Shown: piece by piece, positions 23,085 through 35,456 of the stretch | Layout: the number at the start of each line of letters is the position of its first letter | Position numbering within the stretch: position 1 is the stretch's first letter | Assembly: GCA_902728285.1 (NCBI GenBank) | Contig: CACVBU010000797.1 | Span: forward strand, 434,001-498,000 | Source: Clytia hemisphaerica | Taxonomy: Eukaryota > Cnidaria > Hydrozoa > Leptothecata > Clytiidae | Direction: 5' to 3' | DNA: 64,000 nt | Program-made: the position numbers and the translations under genes | The notes under the pieces: generated by a model | The model's database searches: none | What the model was told of the DNA's origin: nothing | What the model saw: only the letters and a program-made list of their open reading frames with translations

Positions 23085-23320
23085 TTAAAATCCACGGAAT
23101 CAGCCGAAGAAACTAAAATAACAATGAAAAAAGATGTGTACTTTCTACTAGACAAAGTTGCCACACCTTTGACACGTTTCTGCCACAACGTTGTAGAAAG
23201 CATACTAGATGGGAAGGAACTGGGATTGGATCGCCACTATCCAACCCTGTGGCTCTCACACACATTTTACAGTTCAAAGAAGAAGATGGAAAGAGTGGGA
23301 AAAGAATGAGAATTTAAAAA
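23085..23320 (+). pseudogene. Short coding-like remnant, unidentified
   Basis: A frame from about 23085 to 23309 (motifs KKDVYFLLDKVATPLTRFCH and LGLDRHYPTLWLSH) looks protein-like but has no visible partner exons. It lies between the LINE tail and the PLE. Possibly an exon fragment or the edge of another element. Confidence 0.25.
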
Positions 23321-24175
23321 AAGTCGGACTAGAACCCGGTTCGAAGCCCCGTACACCCGTGACCGCTCACCGCAAAAGCTGGCGAACGACTGAATCTTGA
23401 GAAAGTTGAAATCTTGCAAATTCTGAAATATGACGGACAATCACCCTACGAAGACTGCAATCTAGCTTTGCGTTATCAGCACCCTGACGGCGCATTCTTT
23501 CAATGAAAACTTTAGCTTTAACTTTCAGGTCCTCGAAAAGTAACGTTGATCGAGCAATCCTGAGAAGTTCACCAACAAACGAAGAATAAAAAATGGATTC
23601 AGGCATGTTGCTATCTTTATGTGGCATTCGAACTATAGAAAAAGGCAAAGCGTCGCTTATCAAACAACTTGTAAATAAAAATCCCGTTGTTGATGGAAAT
23701 ATCTAGGTTTAAAAAAGAAGCATGAGATCCAGAATGTTCAATTTTGAGTTCAAGTTCATCTGGATAGATTTCTCCATGGACAGATTGAAACAAGTTCCCA
23801 TCATTGATAGCACACAAATCGTCAATGAATCTCTTTGTTGAATGAAAATGGCGAGCTTTAACCTTATCTTCCTCGATGAGCTTGCTCATGTACCGTTGTT
23901 CATATTGGTAGAGGAAGAGATTAGCCCAAAACGGTGCTGGATCAATTCCCATGGGAATTCCTATCACCTGACACATAATAATGTCCCTGCCTTGAAAAAA
24001 CAATTTTTAATAAGATGCTTCATAGCTGTCTTCGACGAATTTTGAGTAAAGGACAAAGAAGATTTGGGTTTTGTCTTTGACCAGTATGCTTTATCATTTT
24101 TCGAAATAGCGATCTATTTGCAATAGCATACCGCAGTGAATCTAAAAATATTGATTTTGACATTGATTTTTCTGT

Positions 24176-24313
24176 TTGACCGAAATTCAATCCCATCACC
24201 CTTCGCGTTAACTACGCCTGCATGCAAATTACACTCAACTACAAAGAAAAAGTAATGACTTTCACGACTTTTTAATTAAGACGAAAAGGATTGTGGGATT
24301 GATTTTCGGTCAA
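24176..24313. mobile_element. MITE inside the PLE reverse transcriptase
   Basis: Inverted termini TTGACCGAAATTCAATCCCA and its complement differ at one of 20 positions. About 138 bp, no ORF. PLE homology resumes on both sides. Confidence 0.6.
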
Positions 24314-24319
24314 GTCTTA

Positions 24320-24658
<339 letters not shown>

Positions 24659-25254
24659 CTAAAACCGGCTCACAATTTTGAAGTACCCGAAACTTGTTGT
24701 AATGACTCAAAAACTTGGCTTTAGTATGAAAATTTTCAACTTGACGGTAGATCAGTTTAAAAACAAGACTAACTGATTTGGAAATTTCTTTGGTTGAACA
24801 ATGTTTAGAAGCAATGATAAATCGTTTTCCTGTTGGATTCTTGTGTTTCTTTGGAGTCCAATAGATACTACGAAGATCCAAGTCCTTCTCAGAAACAGCA
24901 AGACGAAGGCGTTTAGAAAAACCAACATTTTCATTTACAATTTCTGCCTTACCCCGATCAATCCTAACGTATGTTTCATTTCCTGTACCCAATATCCCAA
25001 TCTCCTTCAAAATCACTTCAATATAAAAACGTTTACAAATATATATACAAATATATATACAAAGCATAACAAAATTAAATTGAAATTTAATGAGTTATTT
25101 TTTTTTGTAAACTGGGAAATTTACTCAAATGCTAACAAAAGAAGTCTGAAAGAATGCTTTATAAGATGTGTTACAAAATTAGTTTAAAAAATATTTTCAA
25201 CATAGAATGTTTCTACTAACGTACAGTTTTTTGAGTTGCAATCTGGTTTTTATG

Positions 25255-25614
25255 GTCACTTATCCATTTGTAGTAGTCACTGATATCAAAGTTTTTTCAG
25301 GAGACTGTCTTGGCATTTGCGGAAGTTGGAATATTTTCTCTTTTTTTTTCTTGAGTGCTTCTTGTCTCAATAGTTCATCTACAATTTTGAGCTTGTCCTT
25401 TAAGTTCGAAGCTTTCTTGTGCTCTCCAGACCTTTTATAAATTCCTGACTGTTTATCAAAGTTTTCCAACAGCGCTTTGTTTTAGGGTAGTGCTTTGAGA
25501 TATTTGTCCAATATTTTCTCGTCCTTTTGATGGGTTCCAAGCCTTTTTTTCAGCATTTTCACAACTTTAATTAGGTGTTCTAGGCCCATGTCTAATGCAA
25601 CATTACCACCTGAA
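25255..25614 (-). pseudogene. Coiled-coil-like protein remnant
   Basis: One minus-strand frame reads continuously (GLEHLIKVVKMLKKRLGTHQ ... DKLKIVDELLRQEALKKKKE ... MPRQSPEKTLISVTTTNG) except for a TAA near 25483. It is rich in Lys, Leu and Glu with heptad-like spacing, so a coiled coil is likely. No family is recognised. It lies just outside the inverted-repeat element that starts at 25644. Confidence 0.4.
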
Positions 25615-25869
25615 GAAATCGTATTAAATCATTCAGTTGCCTTTAGGGGTCATCCATATAGTACGTACATCTGTACGCAAGAATTTTCCAAATATTTGAC
25701 ACTCATCCCCCTTGTACGCAGAGAACAAGTGATACTTTTATGGACCTACCTGGTTATGCATTTAACAAATATAATTGATATCTACGTGAGCACGTTAAAC
25801 AATCATTCAGAACACAAATAGTGACGATCTATTAAAATTAGTCATTTGTTTCTTATAAAAAAATCTTTT

Positions 25870-26165
25870 AGAAACCAAAATTTCATGCTCTTGAAATAAT
25901 CTTTCATAATCAAGACTTTGCGGGCAAAAAAAAACATCTATCTCATTAAAAAATTGAGTAATTTGGCTAAGAACATTGATGTATGCTTATTAATAGTGAT
26001 TCTTATAAATAAAAATGCGTTTTTTGAGCTGAAAAATTCTTTTTTTACAAAAATCTGCTTGAGTTATCTTTTACCTACTTTCATGTTTAAAAATCAGAAA
26101 AAAACAATGATCCAATGTTTCACAACAAAGTCCAAAAAAACCTTTTTTTAGCCGTTTTTTGGCCC
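25870..26165 (+). repeat. Direct repeat, copy 1 (long form)
   Basis: Shares the block beginning ACATCTATCTCAT and CTTATTAATAGTGATTCTTA with copy 2 at 27925-28120 in the same orientation. Copy 1 has about 120 bp between TGCGTTTTTTG and GCCGTTTTTTGGCCCAAAT that copy 2 lacks. Confidence 0.65.
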
Positions 26166-27500
26166 AAATTTGCCCAAAAACATTTTTTTTCGAAAATCGG
26201 GCTCCGTCACATTTGAGGGTTTAAAGTTATGCATCTTTGTGCAAAAAAATCATAAAGAATCAAAGAGCCAATCTCGAGAAAAGCTAATAGTCAGGTAGAA
26301 TTAGTTGAAATTTCACCACAACCCGGACAAAATTGCCATCAAGCTGAAAATTGGCACAGATGTTCTTTAGGATATACTGAGTTACCAAAAAAAAAGCCCC
26401 ATCAATCCGGACAGGGGAAACCACTTTTTCGGACAGTTTAAAACCGGACATGTCCGGAAAATATGTCCGAAATAAAATTGTTCAAATATACAAGTATTAT
26501 ATACCAAAAGAAAGACAATTTCAAGACGAACAAAAGATTTGCTTACAAGAAGTCATGAAAATAAACACAGAAAGAGTTATGAGTATCAGAAAAGACCCTA
26601 CTGTCCAACTATTTTTGAATTATGTAGTAGTATTCCCTATTCTCAATGGCAGCGAATCTCCTTACAGCTTCAATCCATGTGTTTTTAGACCAGCTCCTGA
26701 GTGCCGGGTAGCGCCAACCTAGAGGGGTAGTAACTTTATATACGATTTTCGTGCTGCTCAACATCCAGTTTATGGAATGAAGAGGTAAATAGCGTTTTAA
26801 GGGGATTTTTGAAATAGGGGGTCTTAAAAGAGCTTGGGTAAGGAATTACTATTGAGAAGCCGTTTTATGTCAGTAACATCAGTCCATATCTTTTTATCTT
26901 AGCCATGGAAATGTCTTGAAACTTGTTAAATATACTCAAAAGAAGTAGTAAAACAAAAAGCTTCGAAAAATGTTTTCCAGGGGCTCGCAAGGAGAAAAAC
27001 GGATAAAAAGAAGCCATTTTTGCCTATTTTTGGCCTGTTTTGACCCTCTTTAACAAATTACACGCTTTAAAAAAATACTCAAAAACTCGACAAAAACATA
27101 GAAAATGTTGGACTTAATCGAAATCGTTAAGGTTACGTTGTCATTATTGGCACTTTTTAACGTTTCAGGTGGTAAAAATGCTATTTTTACCTATATTTCG
27201 CCTATTTTGCTCACTTAACTTAGTTCGAGAGCGCATCATCATTCGTCATTCGAAACAGCTTCGGCCGCCACAATCGCTAAGACTTGGTAATGAGGAGCAA
27301 GGTAAAACAACACTTTACGACCTAACGTTAAAGCAAAAGAAGTCCGTTACAAGAAATTTCCCAGAAATCTGCTTGGATATATTGTCGAACAACCCGTACG
27401 ATACAGTTCCTTAGACATGAAATAATTAATTTGGACCCAACTTTTCCGCCCGATAAAAATCAACTTGCTATACGGTCAATTGCGAACCCTGAAAACAAAA
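26166..27500. other. Interior of the inverted-repeat element, no gene seen
   Basis: Contains the palindrome CCGGACATGTCCGG at about 26444, with further TCCGGAC-like words nearby (26375-26470). A protein-like stretch at 27230-27414 (QLRPPQSLRLGNEEQGKTTL) is unassigned. Confidence 0.35.
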
Positions 27501-27590
27501 CGTTGAAGCGAACCATAAAGATGGAATACTTGGCTACGATGCGCAAGGTCGTAGGTTCAATCCCTGGTGGGGTCATTTGTACTTGATACC
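27500..27590 (+). repeat. tRNA-like promoter box, possible SINE head
   Basis: AGGTCGTAGGTTCAATCCC at about 27547-27565 matches a tRNA T-arm/B-box, but the T stem pairs at only about three positions and no A-box lies at the right distance. This suggests a decayed tRNA-derived sequence, not a tRNA gene. Confidence 0.25.
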
Positions 27591-27924
27591 TCACTGCTTA
27601 ATTCTCAGTATTAAAGAAAAAGATAAAGGGTAAGCGGAGTAGTCCAGGGAGAAAGAGTGGCACCTTCCTCCACCTTTGGGTTGATAGCCAAGCTTTCGGG
27701 TCGCATTCGAATGCAGCCATGGTCTATTAATACAAGTGCATATCGTAACAAATAAATAAATCATATTCTTATTACCATGATGCCACATTTTTTTCAATTC
27801 AACAAACATTGTGTTGAACTCGTGCAGGTCATTAAAAAAATAACCTAGATCTTTATATCATTAAGAAATAATACCTAAGTAATTGATAATGTGCTTATAA
27901 AAAAATATCGAATCTAGCCAGTTT

Positions 27925-28120
27925 TTCTATAAAAACACGCTAAGCAACCAAAATTTCCTGTCTAAACACACATACTCTCTAAAAGTAAGCCCTCGTGAGC
28001 AAAAAAAACATCTATCTCATAAACAAATTGAGTAATTTGACTAAGAACATTGATGTATGCTTATTAATAGTGATTCTTATAGATAAACATGCGTTTTTTG
28101 GCCGTTTTTTGGCCCAAATT
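27925..28120 (+). repeat. Direct repeat, copy 2 (short form)
   Basis: Short-form partner of the 25870 repeat. It is followed at about 28206-28240 by an imperfect (GAAC)n microsatellite. Confidence 0.65.
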
Positions 28121-28487
28121 GGCCCAAATGGCCACCACCATTTTGCACCTTTGTACCAAAAATCAAAATATTCCTATGATTCAATCCTGAGAAAAGTTGG
28201 TAACAGACGAACGAACGAACGAACTGACGGACGAACAAACACAGGTTAATTTATAGGACCTCCACCGGGGTTGGTCCAACAATAGAAATGACGTCATTCA
28301 AACAATAGACGTACGCTTTTGCTAAACCTCATCCCCCCTTCACTACGTACGTACTATATGGACGGCCCCTTATTATATCTTAATAGGCCTGTATCTTAAG
28401 TTAACAAGATCTTGTTATTTTTTATTGGGTTAAATTTTAGAAATTTTTACTTCCAATATAATTTTATCATCAATATTAATTTCCTAC

Positions 28488-31300
28488 CGTGTCCATCTTC
28501 TTCTTGAGGGTTCGGTTCCAAATCAGTCTGTAAGCATCTTGCTCGGACAGCAAACAAGTCACCTGGCAAAGTAGGTGAAATCCTTCCACTGTATACTTCC
28601 TACTTCCTGCCCCGTCAACCTTCAAATAGGGAAGCATGAATTTCAATGTACGAATGATACGATCACCATCACCTTCACTTATTGCATGTTTGAAGTCTCT
28701 AATGAGCATCATAAACTCCATAACGTTGCATTGATAATTAAACATGTCATCATGTTTTGTTGTCACTTATTTTTGATTTTGGGCATTTTGATTCAATTGG
28801 CTCTAATCCATGTTTCTTAAAATGAGAAAAAGGCATTGTTTGATAAACAAGGCTGTTTAAAGTTGTTTGATTCACGATTTCATCCATTCGATAGCAAAAA
28901 TTGACTTGTAAAGATCTTCATTTGTGATTCGTGAGTCACAAGTCATTTAAAAATTCAAACCCTGTTACAACTATCCAACTTTGATTAAAATTTCAAAAGA
29001 ACAACCAAGCAATGAATTCAAAATTTTTCCTATTTCAAAAAGAAATACTAGTAACATTCTCTGGCATTCCTTACCTTCTTGTGATTGTGATTGTGAATTT
29101 TTCATCTTCAGAAATTCAGCCAACTGGTCCGACTTAAGAAAATATTCATCCACAATTCTTTCTGACAGTATTTTGAGAATTTTTTTAATTTGACTGGTTT
29201 GACTCCAAGACATCAGGTGGAAGGTTTTTATCATCAGGAATATCAGTTACGCTTTTGATTGACAATTCAACCAGTGCAGCTGCTATTATTCTTGCTTCTA
29301 ATTCAACATCAAGAAATTGACGACAAGCAGCCTAATTTCTCTGACTTCAGTCACAACGTTTCTCCGATTTATGAGGACTTTATCACTTCCAAGAGTACAC
29401 TTGTCAGAAGTGTCAGTAAGGTAGAAGTTGTTGAAGCATAGCTTAAATGACAAAATAAAATATTTCCTCAATTATTTAGGTTGATTGAAAGAAAATTTTG
29501 CTCTTACTTTCACATCTGATTTTTCAGTATTTTTCAAAATTAAAACTTTTAGAAGAAAAGTAAAAATTACATGCATGAATTTCATCTCAGTATGGAAATC
29601 AGCAATTTCAAAATGCATTCCATCCAACCTTTCTTCTGGAGTGAAACCATTAGCTGATCGGAACTGAGAATTGATAGCACGTTCAACAGACAATTGGTCC
29701 CCAACAACAGCTAGCGTACCAAGGTATGTTTTGTTATTTATGACACTTTTTGGTTGATACTGTTGAAAGTCTTCTAGTATTCGTGCCATTCCATCATTAT
29801 CATTCTCATTTTCAAAAATCATACCAAGGAGGTTCTAAATATAATTAAAAAGAAAATATAATTGTGCCATTCAATCCACTGATATTGAGACTAGTTTCTA
29901 TTTTAGGAACTACTTTGAGAAACTTTTGCTGAAAAGTTTTATGAAAATTAATTTAAGGATAACTACAATAAACTTACCATTTGACTATTTTTAGACATTT
30001 CCTTCGAGTGTTTATGTGGAATATGCTGAACAACGCAATCCTTCATTTTTGTTAAGCATTGGATATCTTCAACAATGACTCGTTGAACCAAAGTGATATA
30101 ATCAGATCGTTGTTTCTTGTGATCATCTTTATCAAAAAGGAACTCTCCATTTGGAACATCATTCAGCTTTCTTCTTAGAGAATCACGGCTCAAATCATTA
30201 CCACCAACTCTATTCATCACATACGCCTTAACACAATCATGTGAGTCAACATTTTGATTTTCTTCAGTCATATCACTGCCCGGGGGGGGGGGCACTCAAG
30301 GTAAATGACCTACCAGACGTTCGGCCCTTAAGGGTAGGTTTTTCACAGTTCAGCTAGTGCACTGTAAGGGTAGGAAATTACAAAACTGCACTAAACTGCA
30401 CTGTAAGGGTAGGAAATTGTGATTAACCGCACTGCGGTCCCTTTGGACCCGTCGTTTTTTCCCAGAGGACTGCATAGCGGTCCCTGATTTATTTTTCAAA
30501 TTGTGATGTTTTGGCGGGAAATAAAGAGATGTCTTTAAACAGCTTTCAAAGAAGATAAGATAGCGCGTCGTGTGCAAAAGACCGCGTGAAAAAAGCTTGT
30601 TCGAGTAAGAAGTTTTGTTAACAAAAGTATTTACAAAAATTGTTGCAAGCAAAATCTGTAAGGGCGAAAATGGGATTTTTTACAACTTCTATCAATCATT
30701 ATGATTTTTCTATGAGGGCTAATCAAACAATTCTTTTTTCAGTTAATCATTTTTTCATAAAAAAAATTACCATTGAATGGCAAAAAATTGCTGTTTTCAA
30801 ATTTTTTTTTGCCTTTCTCTGGTCATGTGACACGCTGATGACGTCATTTTGCAAATTTTTTTCTATCAAAATGATCCTCATACTATAAGTGAAAAAGGGT
30901 GAAAACTTGAGAGGACTAGGTTTAGTGATTCCAGAGATATTGAAGCATGAGTAAATGCATTCAAAAACTCATTTTACGGCTCTGGGAAAGTATCTGTGAA
31001 AACTCTGGGACTGAAAGGGTTAAAGGCCAATTATTTGGTAAAATTGGCACAAAATTGGTCAATTTTGGAGGAAAAATTCCACATTTTCTTGGAAAATTGC
31101 AAAAATTTTCGCCCTTACGAGCGAGAAATTTTGAAAAAGTGCACTGTAAGGGTATGACTTTTCATGGAAATTCACTGCACTGTAAGGGTCCGATTTTAGA
31201 AGCCAAATTTGGGGCCGAACGTATGGTCGTTTTCAGATCGAGTGCCCCCCCCCCGGGTATCACTGACTTTGATGACAACATCAACATTGTCAAATATCAC
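28488..31300 (-). pseudogene. DUF6589-family gene, minus strand, interrupted
   Basis: Exons in order: 31300 to 29978 after a TATATTTCAG acceptor, ending at GTAAGT (split by the element at 30279-31257); 29834 to 29571 (QPKSVINNKTYLGTLAVVGD, GMHFEIADFHTEMKFMH); 29441 to about 29095 (DKCTLGSDKVLINRRNVVTE, LDVELEARIIAAALVELSIK, IVDEYFLKSDQLAEFLKM, donor GTAAGG); 28767 to about 28488 (NVMEFMMLIRDFKHAISEGD, LLCQVTCLLSEQDAYRLIWN). The junction phases agree. These segments match the DUF6589 domain known from cnidarian and other invertebrate multigene families, whose function is unknown. Frameshifts near 29330 and at an A7 run near 29205, plus the insertion, suggest a pseudogene. Start and end exons are missing. 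Confidence 0.7.
30279..31257. mobile_element. 979-bp element with perfect 8-bp target duplication in an exon
   Basis: Starts CCCGGGGGGGGGGCACTC and ends in the complement; further pairing includes ACGTTCGGCCC. Flanked by TATCACTG on both sides (30271-30278, 31258-31265). Inside, TGCACTGTAAGGGTAGG-like words recur near 30357, 30398, 31140 and 31180. No ORF with known motifs. It splits the codons of the DUF6589 exon, so the insertion is younger than the gene copy. Confidence 0.85.
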
Positions 31301-31531
31301 CTGAAATATATTGCAAGAGCATTCAATATTATAGGGTTTGAGAATTTTAGGCTTTAATAATACTAAATAAATACTAAATGTGAAATTTTGTAATGTGATT
31401 TTGGTCACTATAGACTAATAGATTAGTTCAGTTATATTATACATAGTTAGATGCACATAAAAGCAGACTAGTATTTTACCAAGCACATAATTTTATGTTT
31501 TTAGCAAAACCAAACAATCTTATAGAAAATT

Positions 31532-31616
31532 TTAGGCAATTTTAACCTTGGCACCATTCTTATATTCTTCACTGTCTTCATCTACATCCTCATCTTCTCC
31601 ACTGGGCTCAGTGGAT
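31532..31616 (-). CDS. Candidate acidic terminal exon
   Basis: After an ATTTAG acceptor the minus strand reads STEPSGEDEDVDEDSEEYKN and six more residues to a stop. It is short and low-complexity, so only tentative. Confidence 0.25.
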
Positions 31617-31731
31617 CTAAATACAAATGAAGTGTTGATTTTTTACTTGTTCTTTTATAAAATAGTTGCTATAACTTTTGAAATATAGTTGATTGTCTTC
31701 TCTGAATAAAAACAATTATTACCGTCTCCAG

Positions 31732-31822
31732 AGATCACATCATGAACATTGCATGGAAGTTGAAGACAGAATGATTGTTGAAGAAAGCCATGACCGTACT
31801 TTGAAATCACCTGATAAAGTTG
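31732..31822 (+). CDS. Candidate internal exon, unidentified
   Basis: ACCGTCTCCAG acceptor, 30 codons plus one base (MEVEDRMIVEESHDRTLKSP inside), GTAAGT donor. Its phase-1 end fits the next plus-strand exon at 32087-32131, joining across a 264-bp intron. Acidic and Ser-rich; no family recognised. Confidence 0.35.
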
Positions 31823-32086
31823 GTAAGTAATGAGCAATTTCCAAAAAAGAATGTAGTGGCCTGTCCTCGTTCACGCTAGTAAAAAGAGTCTAATATATTT
31901 GGTAATTCGAAATATTCAGGTTCCCCAAAGGATCAAGATGAATTTATCCAACCTCAGTCCGAGCTCTGGGTCTGAACCAGTAGTATATAAACAATATTTT
32001 TAAACCTTTTGTCTGTTGCATCCTTTTGTCTGTTGCATCCTTTCATCCTGTTTCTTTATTTTGCTCTTCTTTTCTTAATGAAACAG

Positions 32087-32131
32087 TAGATGTTGAAGAT
32101 GGGAAAATCCAAACTTCACCTGAAAAAGAAG
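32087..32131 (+). CDS. Candidate internal exon, unidentified
   Basis: Acceptor TTCTTAATGAAACAG, 45 bases coding VDVEDGKIQTSPEKE in phase with the preceding exon, then a GTAAAG donor. It ends in phase 1. The two exons probably belong to one plus-strand gene whose other exons are not identified. Confidence 0.35.
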
Positions 32132-32764
32132 GTAAAGAAAATTAATCTTTAAAATTTTGTTGAAAATGGTTTACCTACTAGTTTAGTTGAATTTGGATAA
32201 TCAGACACAAATTACTCCACAATTAGTCGAGTTCTAGCAAATAAAAATTCATCTTTCACAAAACATAATTTTTTAAGGATACTGTCACCAGACAGTAACC
32301 CAGGAAACAAGCAAAAATCAGTTCTCTCAGGTTCTCTATCCTATAAAGTTGTCCATGATTATTGCTCCGGCCTAGGAGCCTTAAATTCTCTTTCGTCCGA
32401 CGACGACGCTCAAGACATTTTTTGTTTGTTTATCTAATCCGATAATCTATTCCGATTTAATAAAAACGGATTACCTGATTCAAATAATACTGTGATTTGA
32501 TTGGCCGAAAGTATTTAAGAAAAAGATGGCTGCCGAAAGTCGACTAGTTGACTGTGTTGCAAATACTGGCAAATCTCAGTGATAAATTGATCATTTTCAT
32601 CATTATTCATGATGTTTTGGACATGATTTATGAGAAGTTTGATGCATACTGGCTCTCTAACAATGTGGAAAGACTTTGGAGAAATTTTGGCCATGAATCG
32701 TCAGCTGATCGAGTGCTTAAAAAATCTTGCATATGGCTAACAACAATAAAATTCTGTTGGTAAC
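32132..32764. other. Non-coding sequence
   Basis: No feature was supported. The 72-codon frame at 32548 shows no family motif. Confidence 0.3.
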
Positions 32765-33550
32765 TTGACAATGAAACTTTCAAACACACATCCATTGGAA
32801 TTTAAAAGAGAATACTAAAATTACTACATTACAGTGAAAATTTGAAAACGATCTGAGTAGTTTTTGTGGTGTTATGTTTATGACTGAAAATGATCCTGTT
32901 TTGTATTCATCATTATTATTATATTGTTGACTGGCAACCGTTCCTTTTGATTTTTCAAACCCGACATAGATTTTTTACAAACATATCGCTATGAGAATTC
33001 AGTAAAGGATACGAAAACACAATTCCTTTTTAAATTTGAACAAGATTGGAGAAATTGTCGCAGTGTTATGGCTGAAATGATTTTTTTTGGACTTTGTCGT
33101 AATTTCATCGCGGCTTGCGACCGTTCCTTTTGATTTTTCAAACCCGACACAGATTTTTTACAAACATATCACTATGAGAATTCAGTAAAGTATACTAAAA
33201 CACAATTCCTGTGTAAATTTGAACAAGATCGGAGAAATCTTCACAGTGTTATGGCTGAAAATTATCGTTTTTGGACTTTGTCGTAATTTTATCGCGGCTG
33301 GCGACCGTTACTTTTGATTTTTCAAACCCGACACAGAATTTTTACAAACATATCACTATGGGAATTCAGTAAAGGATACTAAGACACAATTCCTGTGTAA
33401 ATTTGAACAAGATCGGAGAAATTTTCACAGTGTTATAACTGAAAATGATATTTTCTGAACTTTGTCGTAATTTCATTGGCTGGGGCGACCGTTCCTTTTG
33501 AAGATTTTTCAAACCCGAAACAGGTTTTTTCCAAATATACCACTATTTAT
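32765..33550 (+). repeat. Satellite array with about 183-bp period
   Basis: The anchor CCGTTCCTTTTGATTTTTCA starts at 32938, 33121, 33305 (one difference) and 33489 (with a small insertion). Units are therefore 183-184 bp, with about 3.4 clear copies plus a diverged one at the left. Each unit also holds ACAAACATATC and GAACAAGAT(C/T)GGAGAAAT. Confidence 0.85.
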
Positions 33551-34039
33551 TACATACACACTATTGTACCATTTTATTTGGTTTATCCTACTCTCCTCCA
33601 TAAATTATCCCAACAGAAAAAATAATGCTTAGCTAAAAGCCGTGGCCTCTAATTAGGCTATTTTTCTCCCCAAAATTTTATCCGGACAATCAAATTAACG
33701 GCGCATCATGGCTTCACTATTGGCAAGTTTAGAAAAAAATTAATTTACAGTATAAGAACTTGGAAATATTCACTTCTAAATGTTCATCTCCTTTAGCTCT
33801 CTTATCATTGAAAATAAATTCTTTTGTTTTCTGTTTTCCCTCCTTTTCTTACATATCCTTTTAAATGTTTAATTTCAAGCCAGTTGGATTACCCTCTTGC
33901 ATTGAAAAGCTTTTAACAATAAGCGATCACTTTAGATAAAAATTTTTCCAATACCTCTTCCAAGTTTGTAAATTTGTGAAGAAAGTTTTGAGGAAAACGA
34001 TTTTTTGCTAACAAGCATATCGAGGATTTGACCTTTTTC
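33551..34039. other. Non-coding sequence
   Basis: No gene or paired termini found. Confidence 0.3.
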
Positions 34040-34240
34040 AAGGGTTGCGTGCCCTCATGTAGAAAAAAAATAAAAAACGATAAAATAGAAATTTCGCGGA
34101 TTGCAAAAAAAAATTCAAATTTTTCGCGGAAACTAATTTTCGCGGAATGGCCTTTTTCAAATTTCCAATGGGACTTATTTTCGCGGATGACACCCAAATC
34201 CGCGAAATCCGCGAAAATTTATCCCATTAAAGTAGTAGTT
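34040..34240. mobile_element. Partial MITE with TTCGCGGA words
   Basis: TTTCGCGGA or its complement occurs about six times, and the right end CCGCGAAAATTTATCCC followed by ATTAAAGTAGTA resembles the right end of the 61148-61486 element (CGCCAAAATTTCTTCC then TTTAAGGTAGTA). A matching left end is not clear, so it is probably truncated. Confidence 0.5.
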
Positions 34241-35456
34241 TGTGGGCAACATTCTAACACAACTAACTCAACAAGCTCATCTTTCACATCTTTTAATCTC
34301 TTAAGCCGGAGCTTCCAGCGCAGCTGGTTTATATTAAAAGGATATAAATGTACCAAAACAGATCCTTGTAAAAAGCCATCATCTTAAGAAGAGTGAATAA
34401 ATCCAAAATCACTCTGTCTCTTCTAAATTTTAGATCCTTCCCCACCACTGTTCATATTGAAAACACCATTATCAAGCAAAGGATTGTGTTTTGTCTGCTG
34501 CTTTCAGACGCGATGTCTAACCTCCGTTCAACATGTTTTCACTACACTCATACAAACGCCTGATTGCAAACAACTCTCGGCAAGTTTTATCGCATCCAAT
34601 CAGATTCTAGTATTTTGTCATTTTAATTGCTCTTGGGAATAATGTATATGTTATTATTTTTGCCTTTTGATAACAAAATATTTTTCTCGCCTTGGAACTA
34701 CGAAAAGTCTTCAGCAAAGGCAATCATGTTTTTACTGAGTTTGTTTGCAACTAAGATAATAGAAATTTATTCTATTTACTATGTATTAAAAATTTGTATT
34801 TATTTTAAATCAATTTATGTATATGTATTGAATTATACAAGGTAGAAAGAAATTATTATTTTATTGATTTTAAGAATTTAAGAATTATTTATTGTTAAAT
34901 TGATATATTTATGATATGGATTATAGTTAAAGATCATTAAGTCTTGATATTTTGTTGTAATTTGTAATTTAAGGTAAAAGATATTATTTTTATAAGCCTG
35001 AAACTATATATTTTTTAAATTTAAAATATCTATTGTTTGATTTCAAATATTTTTAGTGGAAGAATACTGTAATGTAGTACAGTACGAAAAGAAACTTAAT
35101 CAATCAATATCTTGTAATCTTATCTCTTATCCCTGAACCTTTGATTATTCGAATAGTATTTGTTTTCCTAAATTTAGAAAAAAAACTGAATTTCGACCAT
35201 TAAAGGATCATGTATTTTCCTAAATTATAAAAAATGTTAGTAGATTTTTTGTAAAATCTTACTTTTTCTCACCTGGGGCTCTTGGAAAATGTTTCTTCTA
35301 AATCTGTAAGGTGTCATTCATCTAATTGATACCAGTGACTGCTAGGGAAAAGGGGAAAGGGGGGCATGGGAAGTTATACAAGTAAGATTTGTTTTTTAAG
35401 AGATTTGTGGTTTAAAAAAAAACCGTTTTGTATATCCATGATGTCACTTCTTCCAC
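34241..35456. other. Non-coding, very AT-rich
   Basis: 34830-35100 is almost pure A/T. No exon is supported. Confidence 0.35.

Larger units (their letters stand above)
25644..28372. mobile_element. Large inverted-repeat element, about 2.7 kb
   Basis: The left end TAGGGGTCATCCATATAGTA and the right end (inverted) AAGGGGCCGTCCATATAGTA match over about 27 bp with few differences. It is non-autonomous or degenerate: no transposase was recognised. The ORF at 27169-27414 has no known motif. Two direct repeats lie near its ends (listed separately). No target duplication is certain. Confidence 0.5.

Noticed and set aside
23335..23365. Second tRNA-like box (CCGGTTCGAAGCCCC)
   Set aside because: The stems around it do not pair and no cloverleaf can be drawn.
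27540..27575. Possible tRNA gene (B-box-like GGTTCAATCCC)
   Set aside because: The T stem does not pair beyond three positions, no A-box lies at the correct distance and no acceptor stem forms. Kept only as a weak SINE-like note.
32765..33550. CRISPR-like array
   Set aside because: The units are 183 bp, contiguous and without unique spacers: a eukaryotic satellite, not CRISPR.
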